In this document: positions 7,411 to 14,077 of the stretch, in pieces
How the letters are laid out: the number at the start of each line of letters is the position of its first letter
Numbering within the stretch: position 1 is the first letter of the stretch
Assembly (NCBI GenBank): GCA_036390995.1
Contig: DASWAT010000018.1
Span: 1-14,280, forward strand
DNA length: 14,280 nucleotides
Direction: 5' to 3'
DNA from: DASQQQ01 sp036390995
GTDB lineage: Bacteria; Actinomycetota; UBA4738; HRBIN12
Program-made: the position numbers and the translations under genes
The notes under the pieces: generated by a model
Told to the model about the DNA's origin: nothing
What the model saw: the letters and a program-made list of their open reading frames with translations, nothing else
Database searches by the model: none

Positions 7411-8838
7411 ATGGCGAGCCTCACCGATCGTCTCGAACAGGTGGTGGAGCGCGAGGCGCCGGCTTGGGGCATCCGGCCCGTGCCGCCGACCCATCGGAAG
7501 CTGTCTGGGCTGGACCTCGGCGTGCTGTGGGGCGACCTGTCGGTCGGGCTGTTGGTCATGGTCACCGGGGCGCTGCTCGTGCCGGCGCTCGGGCTGCCCC
7601 GGGCGCTCCTGGCGATCGCCATCGGCAGCGCGATCGGGTGCCTGCCGCTCGCGCTGGTGGGGCTGGCGGGGGAGCGCGAGGGCGTGCCCACGATGGTCCT
7701 GTTCCGGCCGGTCCTCGGACTTCGCGGGTCGTTCCTGCCGTCGGCCCTGAACCTTCTGCAGCTCGTGGGGTGGACGGCGGTGGAGTTCTGGGCCATGGCG
7801 AAGGTGGCGAACGTCGCCTCGATGCGGCTGCTCGGCTTCGACGCCTATCACCTGTGGCTGCTCGTCGTGGCGGTGGTGGCCACCGTCCTCGCAGCCGGCG
7901 GGCCGATCCTGGTGGTCCGGCGGTGGCTCGAGCGGTTCGGGATCTACGTGTTGGTCGGCACCGCGCTCTGGATCACGGTGAAGGTGCTCGCGTTCGGCGA
8001 CCTCGGTGCGATCTGGCGAGGTCAGGGTCAGGGCGGCCTGCCGTTCTGGCTCGCCGTGGATCTCGTGGTCGTCATGCCGATCTCGTGGCTGCCGCTGGCG
8101 GCCGACTACAACCGGTTCGCCCGGACCGGGGGTGGTGGCTTCGCCGGGACCTACTGGGGGTACCTGGTCGGCAACGTGTGGTTCTATGCGCTCGGCGCGC
8201 TCCTCGTGCTGGCGACCGGCGCGAGCGCCGACGTCGTCGGGATCGGCTCGGCGATCGCCACCGTCGCCGGGGGGGCGCTGCTGTTGATCGCCCTGCTCGT
8301 GGGGGAGAGCGACAACGCCTTCGCCGACATCTACTCGGCGGCGGTGTCGGTGCAGAACGTGACACCGGAGGTTCCGCAGCGAGGGCTCGTCACGGCGATC
8401 GGCGCGGTCGGGTTCCTGCTCGCGCTGGTCTTCTCCGTGGACCGCTACCAGGTGTTCCTCCTGCTGATCGGATCGGTGTTCGTTCCCCTGTCGGCCGTGT
8501 TCCTCGCCCACTACTTCGTGGTGCGGCGGGGCCGGTATGGCGAGGAGGAGCTGTTCGCCCGCACGGGGACGAACGCCCGGGCGCTCGTCCCGTGGGTCGC
8601 CGGGTTCGTCCTGTACCACTGGAGCGTGCCGACCGGTCCCCACGGGTGGGTGGACGCGGTGCGGACGGTGTTCGCCGACTGGCTGCATCTGCCGTTCCCG
8701 TTGTTCGGATCGGCCCTCGGAGCCAGCGTGCCGAGCTTCGCGGTGGCGTTCGCGCTGGCCGTCGTGGTGCTGTGGCCGGGCCGGCCTACGCGGTCACGGC
8801 GCGCGACGTCGGAGGGGGCGCGGCCACCAGCAGGATGA
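7411..8838 (+). CDS. cytX: NCS1-family permease, CytX-like (predicted thiamine-precursor transporter)
   Basis: The product has 475 residues with about twelve membrane helices. The N-terminus (EAPAWGIRPVPPTHRKLSGLD, then WGDLSVGLLVMVTGALLVPA) and the following LPLALVGLAGEREGVPTMV and RPVLGLRGSFLPSALNLLQL are typical of nucleobase:cation symporter-1 proteins. Later landmarks are PISWLPLAADYNRFAR and SDNAFADIYSAAVSVQN. NCS1 members import pyrimidines, purines, hydantoins or thiamine. The TPP riboswitch directly upstream points to the CytX group, proposed to import hydroxymethylpyrimidine or a related thiamine precursor. The ATG follows GGAGGGA inside the riboswitch. No thiamine synthesis gene is in view. 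The last 53 bases overlap the convergent cupin gene. Family and regulation are firm; the substrate is inferred from regulation. Confidence 0.9.
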   Translation: MASLTDRLEQVVEREAPAWGIRPVPPTHRKLSGLDLGVLWGDLSVGLLVMVTGALLVPALGLPRALLAIAIGSAIGCLPLALVGLAGEREGVPTMVLFRPVLGLRGSFLPSALNLLQLVGWTAVEFWAMAKVANVASMRLLGFDAYHLWLLVVAVVATVLAAGGPILVVRRWLERFGIYVLVGTALWITVKVLAFGDLGAIWRGQGQGGLPFWLAVDLVVVMPISWLPLAADYNRFARTGGGGFAGTYWGYLVGNVWFYALGALLVLATGASADVVGIGSAIATVAGGALLLIALLVGESDNAFADIYSAAVSVQNVTPEVPQRGLVTAIGAVGFLLALVFSVDRYQVFLLLIGSVFVPLSAVFLAHYFVVRRGRYGEEELFARTGTNARALVPWVAGFVLYHWSVPTGPHGWVDAVRTVFADWLHLPFPLFGSALGASVPSFAVAFALAVVVLWPGRPTRSRRATSEGARPPAG

Positions 8839-9124
8839 CGGCCGGCTCCGGCGAGGCATTCTTCACGGTCAGGGACGAGCCCGCCGGGACCAGGACCGAG
8901 CCCCACTGCGGGATCCGCGTGCGCCCCCGGTCCACCTGCACGGCGACCGTGCCGGCGATCACCGTGCAGATCGCATCCGAATCCCGATCGGCGATCGGGC
9001 CCATGCCCTGCGCTGCCTGGAGGCAGATGATCTCGGACCACAGGTGATCGGACTCGTAGAGGATCTGGTGGCGCGGACCGTCATCGGAGAAGTCGACCAG
9101 GTCCCGCAGGTCCTTGGTGTTCAC
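8786..9124 (-). CDS. Small single-domain cupin protein
   Basis: The product has 112 residues from GTG (9122-9124). The fold is suggested by SDHLWSEIICLQAAQGMGP, then DAICTVIAGTVAVQVD (strand and turn of cupin motif 1) and WGSVLVPAGSSLTVKNAS (motif 2, G-x5-P-x-G...N). The histidines and glutamate that usually bind metal are absent: motif 1 reads GPIADRDSDAICTVIAG and motif 2 has no His after PAG. It may therefore be a non-enzymatic or ligand-binding cupin. The tail AVILLVAAPPPTSRAVTA overlaps the 3' end of the permease by 53 bases on the opposite strand. A TACGCT hexamer seven bases before the GTG and the lack of a ribosome binding site suggest a leaderless message. Function is unknown. Confidence 0.72.
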   Translation of the reverse strand: MNTKDLRDLVDFSDDGPRHQILYESDHLWSEIICLQAAQGMGPIADRDSDAICTVIAGTVAVQVDRGRTRIPQWGSVLVPAGSSLTVKNASPEPAVILLVAAPPPTSRAVTA

Positions 9125-9131
9125 GGCGCCA

Positions 9132-9160
9132 AGCGTATCGGCCGGCCCGGCCGCTGTCCG
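9132..9160 (-). promoter_or_regulatory. Putative leaderless promoter of the cupin gene
   Basis: On the minus strand TACGCT (9137-9132) lies seven bases before the GTG. CGGACA (9160-9155), a weak match to TTGACA, lies 17 bases upstream of it, which is the ideal spacing. No ribosome binding site is present. The call rests on consensus and spacing only. Confidence 0.4.
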
Positions 9161-9174
9161 ACGCGGGCCGCGAC

Positions 9175-9180
9175 TAGACT
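9175..9180 (+). promoter_or_regulatory. Putative -10 element of the pepA operon
   Basis: TAGACT fits TAnnnT and lies in the short divergent spacer between the cupin gene and pepA. The predicted start near 9187 would leave a leader of about 26 bases that includes the AAGGAG ribosome binding site (9201-9206). The hexamer is embedded in CTAGACTAG, itself nearly palindromic. No clear -35 is seen. Confidence 0.45.
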
Positions 9181-9212
9181 AGGTCGTCGTCCAGTCCCGT
9201 AAGGAGCCTGCC

Positions 9213-10727
9213 GTGACCTCGTTCGCCTACACCACCGACCCGCCTGCTTCGGTTCGCGCCGATCTGCTCGTTCTCCCCGTCTACGAAGGGCCCGAGGCCG
9301 GTCCCGGCATGAAGGACGTGAAGGACGTCGACCTCCTCGCCCTGTACGCGGACGCGAAGCTGAAGGGCAAGAAGGGGGAGAGCCTCCTGGTCCCGAACAC
9401 GGGGAACCTGGGCGTGGAGGCAGGCTCGGTGCTGCTCGTCGGGGTGGGTAGGCGGCAGTCGGTCCATGCCGACTCGCTGCGTCGCGCCATCGGGAAGGTT
9501 GCACCGCAACTGTCCAAGCGTGTGTCGGTCGCCACGACGCTGCCGCAAGCGGCTGGGCGGTCCGCCGAGGACGCCGTGCAGGCCACGGTGGAGGGCGTCC
9601 TCCTCGGCTCCTACCGGTTCACCCGCTACAAGTCGGGTACGGACGGCGATGCCCCGGAGGCTCCGGCGCTGCGGACGGTGACCTTGCTCGGGGCGGCCCG
9701 GTGGGACACGCGGGCCATGAAGGCGGCCGTGGTCCGCGGGGAGGTCGTGAGCGACGCCGTGGCATGGGCGCGCGACCTCGTGAACACGCCGGCGATCGAC
9801 TGCACACCTGACTACCTGGCGAAGCAGGCGGAGGTCATGGCCAAGGAGGCCGGTCTCGGATGCCGGATCTGGAACGAGGCCGAGCTGAAGAAGGGCGGCT
9901 TCGGGGGGATCCTCGGCGTCGGCGCCGGCAGCGTGAACCCGCCCCGGCTGATCGAGCTGGCGTACCGAGGCGGAGCGAAGTCCGCGCCGCCCATCGCCCT
10001 CACCGGCAAGGGCATCTCGTTCGACTCGGGCGGGATCTCGATCAAGCCGTCCGAGGGCATGGAGTGGATGAAGGGAGACATGGGGGGTGCCGCCTCGATC
10101 CTCGGCACGATGAAGGCGATCGCCCGGCTGAGGCCGAAGGTCAACGTCGTCGCCGCGATCCCCACGGCCGAGAACATGCCGAGCGGGTCGGCCATCCGCC
10201 CCGGCGACGTGCTGCACCATCGAGGCGGCAAGACCTCGGAGGTGCTGAACACCGACGCGGAGGGCCGGCTCGTCCTGGCCGACGCGCTCGCCTACCTGAC
10301 CGAGCAGAAGCCGCGCGTGGTCATCGACACCGCCACGCTCACCGGGGCCTGCATGATCGCGCTCGGCGAGGAGATCTTCGGCGTGATGGGCAACGACCAC
10401 GGGCTGATCCGCGACGTGCTGGCCGCTGCCGAGGCGGCCGGGGAGCCGGCGTGGGAGCTCCCGCTGCACCGGAGCTACCGGCGACTGCTCGACTCGGAGG
10501 TGGCCGACTTCAAGAACATCGGCAAGCGGTACGGCGGCGCGATCACCGCCGCGCTGTTCCTGTCCGAGTTCGTCGGCGACACGCCGTGGGCCCACCTGGA
10601 CATCGCCGGGCCGGCGTTCGCCCAGAAGGCTCAGGACTACTGCCCGAAGGGCGGCACCGGCGTGCCGGTCCGCTCGCTCGTTCGGTACGTCCTCGCGCAG
10701 GCCGGCAAGCCCACCGGCCGCCGGTAG
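9213..10727 (+). CDS. pepA: Leucyl aminopeptidase (M17 family)
   Basis: The product has 504 residues. The GTG is preceded by AAGGAG at a six-base spacing. The protein has the M17 layout: a variable N-terminal domain (about 1-165) and a C-terminal catalytic domain. The family signature NTDAEGRLVLADAL is at 346-359. By alignment of motifs with the E. coli enzyme, the two-metal site would be K266, D271, D289, D348 and E350, with catalytic K278 and R352; all are present (GKGISFDSGG, KPSEGM, KGDMGGA). The enzyme removes N-terminal residues, preferably leucine, from peptides in the cytoplasm, usually as a hexamer; in some bacteria PepA also binds DNA. Length is normal. A deacetylase gene follows after 7 bases, probably in the same transcript. 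Confidence 0.96.
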   Translation: MTSFAYTTDPPASVRADLLVLPVYEGPEAGPGMKDVKDVDLLALYADAKLKGKKGESLLVPNTGNLGVEAGSVLLVGVGRRQSVHADSLRRAIGKVAPQLSKRVSVATTLPQAAGRSAEDAVQATVEGVLLGSYRFTRYKSGTDGDAPEAPALRTVTLLGAARWDTRAMKAAVVRGEVVSDAVAWARDLVNTPAIDCTPDYLAKQAEVMAKEAGLGCRIWNEAELKKGGFGGILGVGAGSVNPPRLIELAYRGGAKSAPPIALTGKGISFDSGGISIKPSEGMEWMKGDMGGAASILGTMKAIARLRPKVNVVAAIPTAENMPSGSAIRPGDVLHHRGGKTSEVLNTDAEGRLVLADALAYLTEQKPRVVIDTATLTGACMIALGEEIFGVMGNDHGLIRDVLAAAEAAGEPAWELPLHRSYRRLLDSEVADFKNIGKRYGGAITAALFLSEFVGDTPWAHLDIAGPAFAQKAQDYCPKGGTGVPVRSLVRYVLAQAGKPTGRR

Positions 10728-10734
10728 GCGGGGC

Positions 10735-11484
10735 GTGATCCAGGCGGACGACCAGACGCCGGACGCGGCCGCTCCCGGCCCGGTCCTGGCCGTCTTCGCG
10801 CATCCCGACGACGCCGAGATCTCCTCGGGCGGCACCCTGGCGAAGTGGGCCAGCGCCGGCCGCGAGGTCCACCTGCTCGTCCTCACGAACGGCGATCGCG
10901 GCTCCGGTGATCCCACGCTCGATCGCGCGGAGCTCGCCAGGATCCGCGCTCGCGAGACGGCGGCGGCCGCGGCCGTCCTCGGGCTCGCCGGAGCGCGGGT
11001 GCTCTCCACGCCGGACGGTGAGCTCGAGAACACCCCGGAGGTCCGGGAGGAACTCGTGCGCGCGATCCGGACCATCCGGCCCACCACGCTGCTGTCGTGC
11101 GATCCGACCGCGTGGTTCTTCAGGTCTCTGCAAGGTACTACGACCTACTACAACCACTCCGACCACCGGACGGCCGGCGTGATCGCGCTCGATGCAGTGT
11201 TCCCGGGCGCCGGCAACCCGCACTTCTTCTCGGAGCACCTGGCTCAGGGGCTCCAGTCCTGGGACGTGAAGGACATCTGGCTCGGTTGGACGAACGAGCC
11301 GAACCACTTCGAGGACGTGACGGGGTTCTTCGACGCCAAGGTCAGAGCGCTCGGCGAGCATCAGAGCCAGATCGACGAGGGAATCCGTTTCTGGGATGAG
11401 TGGATGCGCGAGGAAGCGGTGGCGGCGGGCGCTCGCATCGGTGCCGAGTTCGCGGAGGAGTTCCGAGTGCTTGATCTCAGCTGA
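10735..11484 (+). CDS. PIG-L / LmbE-like zinc N-deacetylase
   Basis: The product has 249 residues from GTG, seven bases after pepA. The zinc signature AHPDDAE is at 22-28 and the second motif NHSDHRTAG at 140-148. By comparison with MshB, H23, D26 and H144 would bind zinc and D25 act as base. GGTLAKWASAGREVHLLVLTNGDRG (in two adjoining strands) and RARETAAAAAVLGL are typical of the family. Members remove acetyl groups from sugar N-acetyl substrates such as mycothiol precursors or its S-conjugates, and related small molecules. Length and motifs fit, but the substrate cannot be fixed: the mycothiol biosynthetic (MshB), conjugate amidase (Mca) and BshB types share these motifs. There is no strong ribosome binding site, so translation is probably coupled to pepA. 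The stop is followed by a gene-poor region. Confidence 0.88.
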   Translation: MIQADDQTPDAAAPGPVLAVFAHPDDAEISSGGTLAKWASAGREVHLLVLTNGDRGSGDPTLDRAELARIRARETAAAAAVLGLAGARVLSTPDGELENTPEVREELVRAIRTIRPTTLLSCDPTAWFFRSLQGTTTYYNHSDHRTAGVIALDAVFPGAGNPHFFSEHLAQGLQSWDVKDIWLGWTNEPNHFEDVTGFFDAKVRALGEHQSQIDEGIRFWDEWMREEAVAAGARIGAEFAEEFRVLDLS

Positions 11485-11502
11485 AGCCGGGCTTGGGGTC
11501 CG

Positions 11503-11523
11503 GACGTGAAGTTCAACGTCTTT
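11503..11523 (+). terminator. Weak terminator-like hairpin after the pepA operon
   Basis: GACGT (11503-11507) and ACGTC (11516-11520) pair across an 8-base loop and are followed by TTT. It lies 19 bases after the deacetylase stop. The stem is short, so this is a tentative call from position. Confidence 0.25.
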
Positions 11524-11564
11524 CCCATAGATGGTCGGTGGGGCCGGCTGGCCGCTTGCCAAGA

Positions 11565-11588
11565 TGTCGTTTCGGGCAGGAAACGACA
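11565..11588. repeat. Perfect 9-bp inverted repeat with 6-base loop
   Basis: TGTCGTTTC (11565-11573) and GAAACGACA (11580-11588) flank GGGCAG. There is no U-tract after either side, so it could be a protein-binding site, a terminator or a remnant of a mobile-element end. Nothing in the window repeats it. Confidence 0.5.
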
Positions 11589-12008
11589 CCGTCGCAAGTT
11601 CGAGACTCGCGGAGCAGCACCCGACCCGCAGTGGCTTGAGGCATGAGTTCATGAGCCGCAGCCGAGATGGTGCCGCGGAGCGCGGTGCTTCGAAGGTCAG
11701 ATCCGCCATGAGGAGCTCCCCACCTGCTTGAGGCTCTCGGAAGCTTCCAATGCCAGCGGCCAGCGCGCCCTTGCCAAGCATCGGTCAAGAGGAAACAGCC
11801 GGGCGGAGCCGGGCTCTTGCATCGAAGGGACGAGTGGTTGGACGGACCGTGGTTTGGGGGCCGGGCCCTGCATTCGCGATCCATTGGGACGAGTCGCCCT
11901 GCCGGCGTGGATAAGCCGCCGGGTCGACCGCGGGGCATCGTCTCTGGTCTTTGCGGCCGTCATCGCGCACCGCTACAGGATCGGTCCGGCCGTTCGATAA
12001 CGAGGGAT

Positions 12009-12077
12009 GGAGGTGAGGAACCTGTGGACAGCGCCGGGCTGACGACGGACTCTTCGAGCACGAGCGAAGGGGGCTGA
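12009..12077 (+). other. Strong ribosome binding site and frameshifted N-terminal segment of the ATPase gene
   Basis: GGAGGTGAGG (12009-12018) is a near-perfect anti-SD match, five bases before GTG at 12024. Translation from it gives VDSAGLTTDSSSTSEGG and then TGA (12075-12077). The next codons in the +1 frame (EPEPSSASERAATDPSS) continue the same Ser/Thr/Glu-rich composition and run without a stop into the ATPase. The break falls at a run of five G (12069-12073), where the repeat unit is 34 rather than 33 bases. Removing one base would join the parts into a 451-residue protein. Explanations are a sequencing error, a real inactivating insertion, or +1 recoding. Confidence 0.6.
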
Positions 12078-12150
12078 ACCCGAGCCTTCGAGCGCGAGCG
12101 AAAGGGCTGCAACGGACCCCTCGAGCACGACTGAAGCGGCCCCGTCCGAC
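12053..12150 (+). repeat. Degenerate 33/34-base tandem repeat encoding Ser/Thr/Glu-rich linker
   Basis: Units begin TTCGAGCACGAGCGAAG (12053), TTCGAGCGCGAGCGAAA (12087) and CTCGAGCACGACTGAAG (12120). Spacings are 34 and 33 bases. They encode SSSTSEGG, SSASERAA and SSTTEAA, a low-complexity acidic linker before the ATPase core. The one-base difference between units marks the frameshift. Confidence 0.7.
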
Positions 12151-12186
12151 CGGACTCCTAAGACCCTGGACGGATCGGCTGGGACG

Positions 12187-13380
12187 GTGGCCGATTCCGT
12201 GGATGAGGCACCCCAGGCGGAGGCCTCACCTGACGGATCGGTGGGCGGGATCGAGGAGCTGATTGCGCTTGCCAAGGAGCGCGGCCTGTACCAGGAGACG
12301 AGCCGCGGCATCACAAGGACGTGGGTCTTCGGGCACGAGACGACCTCCGTTCGTCTGGACCGGGTCGGCGAGAAGTACGGCAAGGGACAACGGCACATCG
12401 CGAGGGACTTCATCATCGAGGATCAGGTCATCGGCCTGTGCGGGGAGGAGGGATCGGGCAAGTCCTGGTGCGCCTACCAGATCGCAGGCGAGCTCACCTA
12501 CCCCGACGGCACCGGCAACGGCCTGGTGCTGGGGACCTTCGAGCTGGAGCGGCCGCTCTCAAGCGTGATGATCATCGACTTCGAGCAGCCCGAGCAGGAC
12601 ATCGCCCTGATCCGAGACGATATGGTGCGCCGAGGCGTGCTCGATCCCACCCGGATCCAGCTGCTCTCGGTGGTCGGGGCGGTCCTTGACAGAGGCGAGG
12701 ACGCCGAGCGCATCATGGCGGAGGTCCTGGCCTACTCGCCCGAGTACCTGATCTTCGATACCGCCACCGAGGCGGTGGCCAAGCCCCGTGAAGACGAGTC
12801 GGTCAAGCCTTTGTTCACCTTCTTAGATGTCGTAAAGCGCGGGACCTCGGTCCGCGGCGCCCTGCTGCTGCTGGAGCCCCGAAAGCGCATCTCGGGGGAC
12901 TTCGCCGGTCGCCAGTTCGATGATTTGTTCGGCTCCAGGATGTGGAAGGGGCGTCCCTCGGCCGTCTTGCACCTCACCAAGACCAGGCTCACGGTGTGGA
13001 AGCAGCGGGGGGGATACCTCACCAAGCGGTGGGGCACCACCCCTACCTCGAGGTTTCCCTGGGGGGCCGTCGAGCGGGTAGGGGAGACCTCCCTGGATGG
13101 ACCCCCCACCCTGGTGGGGCCACCCCTCGACGACGAGGACGCCAAGGCTGCTCAGGAGGAGCGGCGCGACCGCGACATCCTCCAGGCGCTTCTGCAGGTC
13201 CTGGAGCGCCATCCGGGCAGCTTCGGCAAGGACGCCCTGGCTCGCCAGGTGAAGGGCTACCGCATCACCGAGGTCCGCCGGGTCAGAGACCAGGCCATCT
13301 CAGACGGGCTCATCCGCCCCGCCGACGGGGGCGAGGGCCGTGGCGGTGCCCTCATCGCCACCCCCGACGCCCCCGAATAG
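12187..13380 (+). CDS. RepA-like AAA_25 (RecA-fold) ATPase with C-terminal winged-helix-like tail
   Basis: The product has 397 residues from GTG at 12187, but this start has no ribosome binding site, and the true start is probably GTG at 12024 with one frameshift between. The RecA-like core shows Walker A GEEGSGKS (residues 86-93), an acidic strand VMIIDFEQ (127-134) comparable to the second strand of RepA/hexameric helicases, Walker B YLIFDTAT (187-194), and a later SRMWKGRPSAVLHLTKTRLT stretch usual in RepA-type ATPases. A C-terminal segment (about 325-380, RDRDILQALLQVLE to EVRRVRDQAISDGLIRP) looks like a winged helix that could bind DNA. Such proteins are replication helicases or initiators of plasmids and integrative elements. 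Few neighbours are available to confirm this. It is followed by structured DNA and a long stop-free extension in the same frame. Confidence 0.75.
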   Translation: MADSVDEAPQAEASPDGSVGGIEELIALAKERGLYQETSRGITRTWVFGHETTSVRLDRVGEKYGKGQRHIARDFIIEDQVIGLCGEEGSGKSWCAYQIAGELTYPDGTGNGLVLGTFELERPLSSVMIIDFEQPEQDIALIRDDMVRRGVLDPTRIQLLSVVGAVLDRGEDAERIMAEVLAYSPEYLIFDTATEAVAKPREDESVKPLFTFLDVVKRGTSVRGALLLLEPRKRISGDFAGRQFDDLFGSRMWKGRPSAVLHLTKTRLTVWKQRGGYLTKRWGTTPTSRFPWGAVERVGETSLDGPPTLVGPPLDDEDAKAAQEERRDRDILQALLQVLERHPGSFGKDALARQVKGYRITEVRRVRDQAISDGLIRPADGGEGRGGALIATPDAPE

Positions 13381-13384
13381 GAGC

Positions 13385-13441
13385 CCGTCCCGGCGTCCGA
13401 CCGTCCCTATACAGGCAAGCGGGACGGCTCCTGGGACGGTC
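13385..13441. repeat. Nested inverted repeats CCGTCCC x2 / GGGACGG x2
   Basis: CCGTCCC occurs at 13385-13391 and 13401-13407, and its complement GGGACGG at 13421-13427 and 13433-13439. The second and fourth extend to 9 bases (GACCGTCCC at 13399-13407, GGGACGGTC at 13433-13441). Inner and outer copies can pair as nested stems. The array begins four bases after the ATPase stop. It could be a terminator, or initiator-binding sites of an origin next to a RepA-like gene; the sequence alone does not decide. Confidence 0.55.
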
Positions 13442-13455
13442 CGGCGCGGCCCGCG

Positions 13456-13483
13456 CGCGGGGGCGCTTCACGCGCCCCCCGCG
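13456..13483 (+). terminator. Very GC-rich hairpin downstream of the ATPase gene
   Basis: CGCGGGGGCGC (13456-13466) pairs with GCGCCCCCCGCG (13472-13483) with one bulged C and a TTCAC loop. It is a strong stem without a U-tract, as often seen for GC-rich actinobacterial terminators. Termination is inferred. Confidence 0.4.
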
Positions 13484-13662
13484 GCTCCGGCGGGAGGGGT
13501 CGCCCCCAACCAGCGGACGGCACCCCCCATGGGGCGTGCGGGAAATCCGGGCGGCCGCTCCGCCCGACCACCGTCAAGGAACGCGCGCACGCCAAGAAGT
13601 TTGAGCGGACTTTTGGGGAATCACGACCCAGAGCGCGAGCTGACGGCGTTAGGGAAGCCCGG

Positions 13663-14037
13663 ATGGCGCGCCTTGGCCATGGAACACCGCCCAGCCGGGA
13701 GGCTCCAGCCGGGAAGCTGGCGCCTGCCATCGTAGGTTCCCTGCTCGCGGGTCGAGTAGGTCTACTTCGTCGGTCCACGGCTACGCCCCAGCTGAGCCCG
13801 GACCGCTATCGCCTGGCCTATGGCGTCAACGCCGGACCCGGGGAGCTCGTGACTCGCGCAGTCCACATCGGGGACGAGATCCTTGTGCGGATAAGAGTCC
13901 TCGGGTTCAACCTCCTGGTGGCTCGCAGGCAGGTCGAGAGCTGCACGAGTCCACTGGTGATCGCGATTGCTGCATTGGCCCTTACTGTCGCCGTGCCCGG
14001 GGACGTAGCAGCGAACTGCATCGCTCGCGGATGCTAG
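13663..14037 (+). CDS. Possible small hypothetical membrane-associated protein (doubtful)
   Basis: This is an open frame of 124 codons from ATG with no ribosome binding site. The first half (MARLGHGTPPSREAPAGKLA) looks like translated non-coding DNA. The second half (DRYRLAYGVNAGPGELVTRA, then HIGDEILVRIRVLGFNLLVA) has balanced composition and is followed by one hydrophobic segment, SPLVIAIAALALTVAVP. A shorter start at GTG 13851, three bases after GGGGAG, would give about 62 residues. No family is recognised. It shares its frame with the ATPase gene and may only be part of a stop-free extension. It is listed because it is the best candidate in an otherwise empty stretch. Confidence 0.2.
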   Translation: MARLGHGTPPSREAPAGKLAPAIVGSLLAGRVGLLRRSTATPQLSPDRYRLAYGVNAGPGELVTRAVHIGDEILVRIRVLGFNLLVARRQVESCTSPLVIAIAALALTVAVPGDVAANCIARGC

Positions 14038-14047
14038 CTCCGCCACC

Positions 14048-14075
14048 GGGGCCCATCAAGCGCTCTCTGGGCCCC
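14048..14075. repeat. Perfect 8-bp inverted repeat with 12-base loop
   Basis: GGGGCCCA (14048-14055) and TGGGCCCC (14068-14075) are exact complements. The hairpin lies just before the hairpin at 14078-14098 and 10 bases after the last plus-strand stop at 14037, in a zone where transcripts from both sides would meet. Confidence 0.5.
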
Positions 14076-14077
14076 TG

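Larger units (their letters stand above)
11485..12008. other. Gene-poor spacer at the start of the accessory region
   Basis: No convincing gene was found in 524 bases. Open frames of 60-90 codons exist on both strands, but they overlap each other, lack ribosome binding sites and show no recognisable motif. Visible structure: a weak GACGT...ACGTC hairpin followed by TTTCCC (11503-11523), a 9-bp perfect hairpin at 11565-11588, the palindrome GGAAGCTTCC (11739-11748) and the short direct repeat AGCCGGGC (twice near 11798-11815). The border between the chromosomal operon and the element that carries the ATPase gene probably lies here. No att-type duplication or tRNA was found. Confidence 0.5.

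Noticed and set aside
9174..11087. 637-codon minus-strand frame opposite pepA and the deacetylase
   Set aside because: It has low-complexity composition and runs opposite two genes with intact catalytic motifs.
11590..11612. T-arm-like GCAAG-TTCGAGA-CTCGC, possible tRNA remnant or att site
   Set aside because: The stem has a mismatch, there is no acceptor stem or other arm, and no second copy exists in the window.
11531..11963. Several 66-90 codon frames on both strands in the spacer after the deacetylase
   Set aside because: They overlap one another, have Arg/Pro/Ser-rich translations and no start signals.
13762..14046. 94-codon minus-strand frame beginning VAELASASDAV
   Set aside because: It has no ribosome binding site or family resemblance, and the opposite frame is at least as protein-like.
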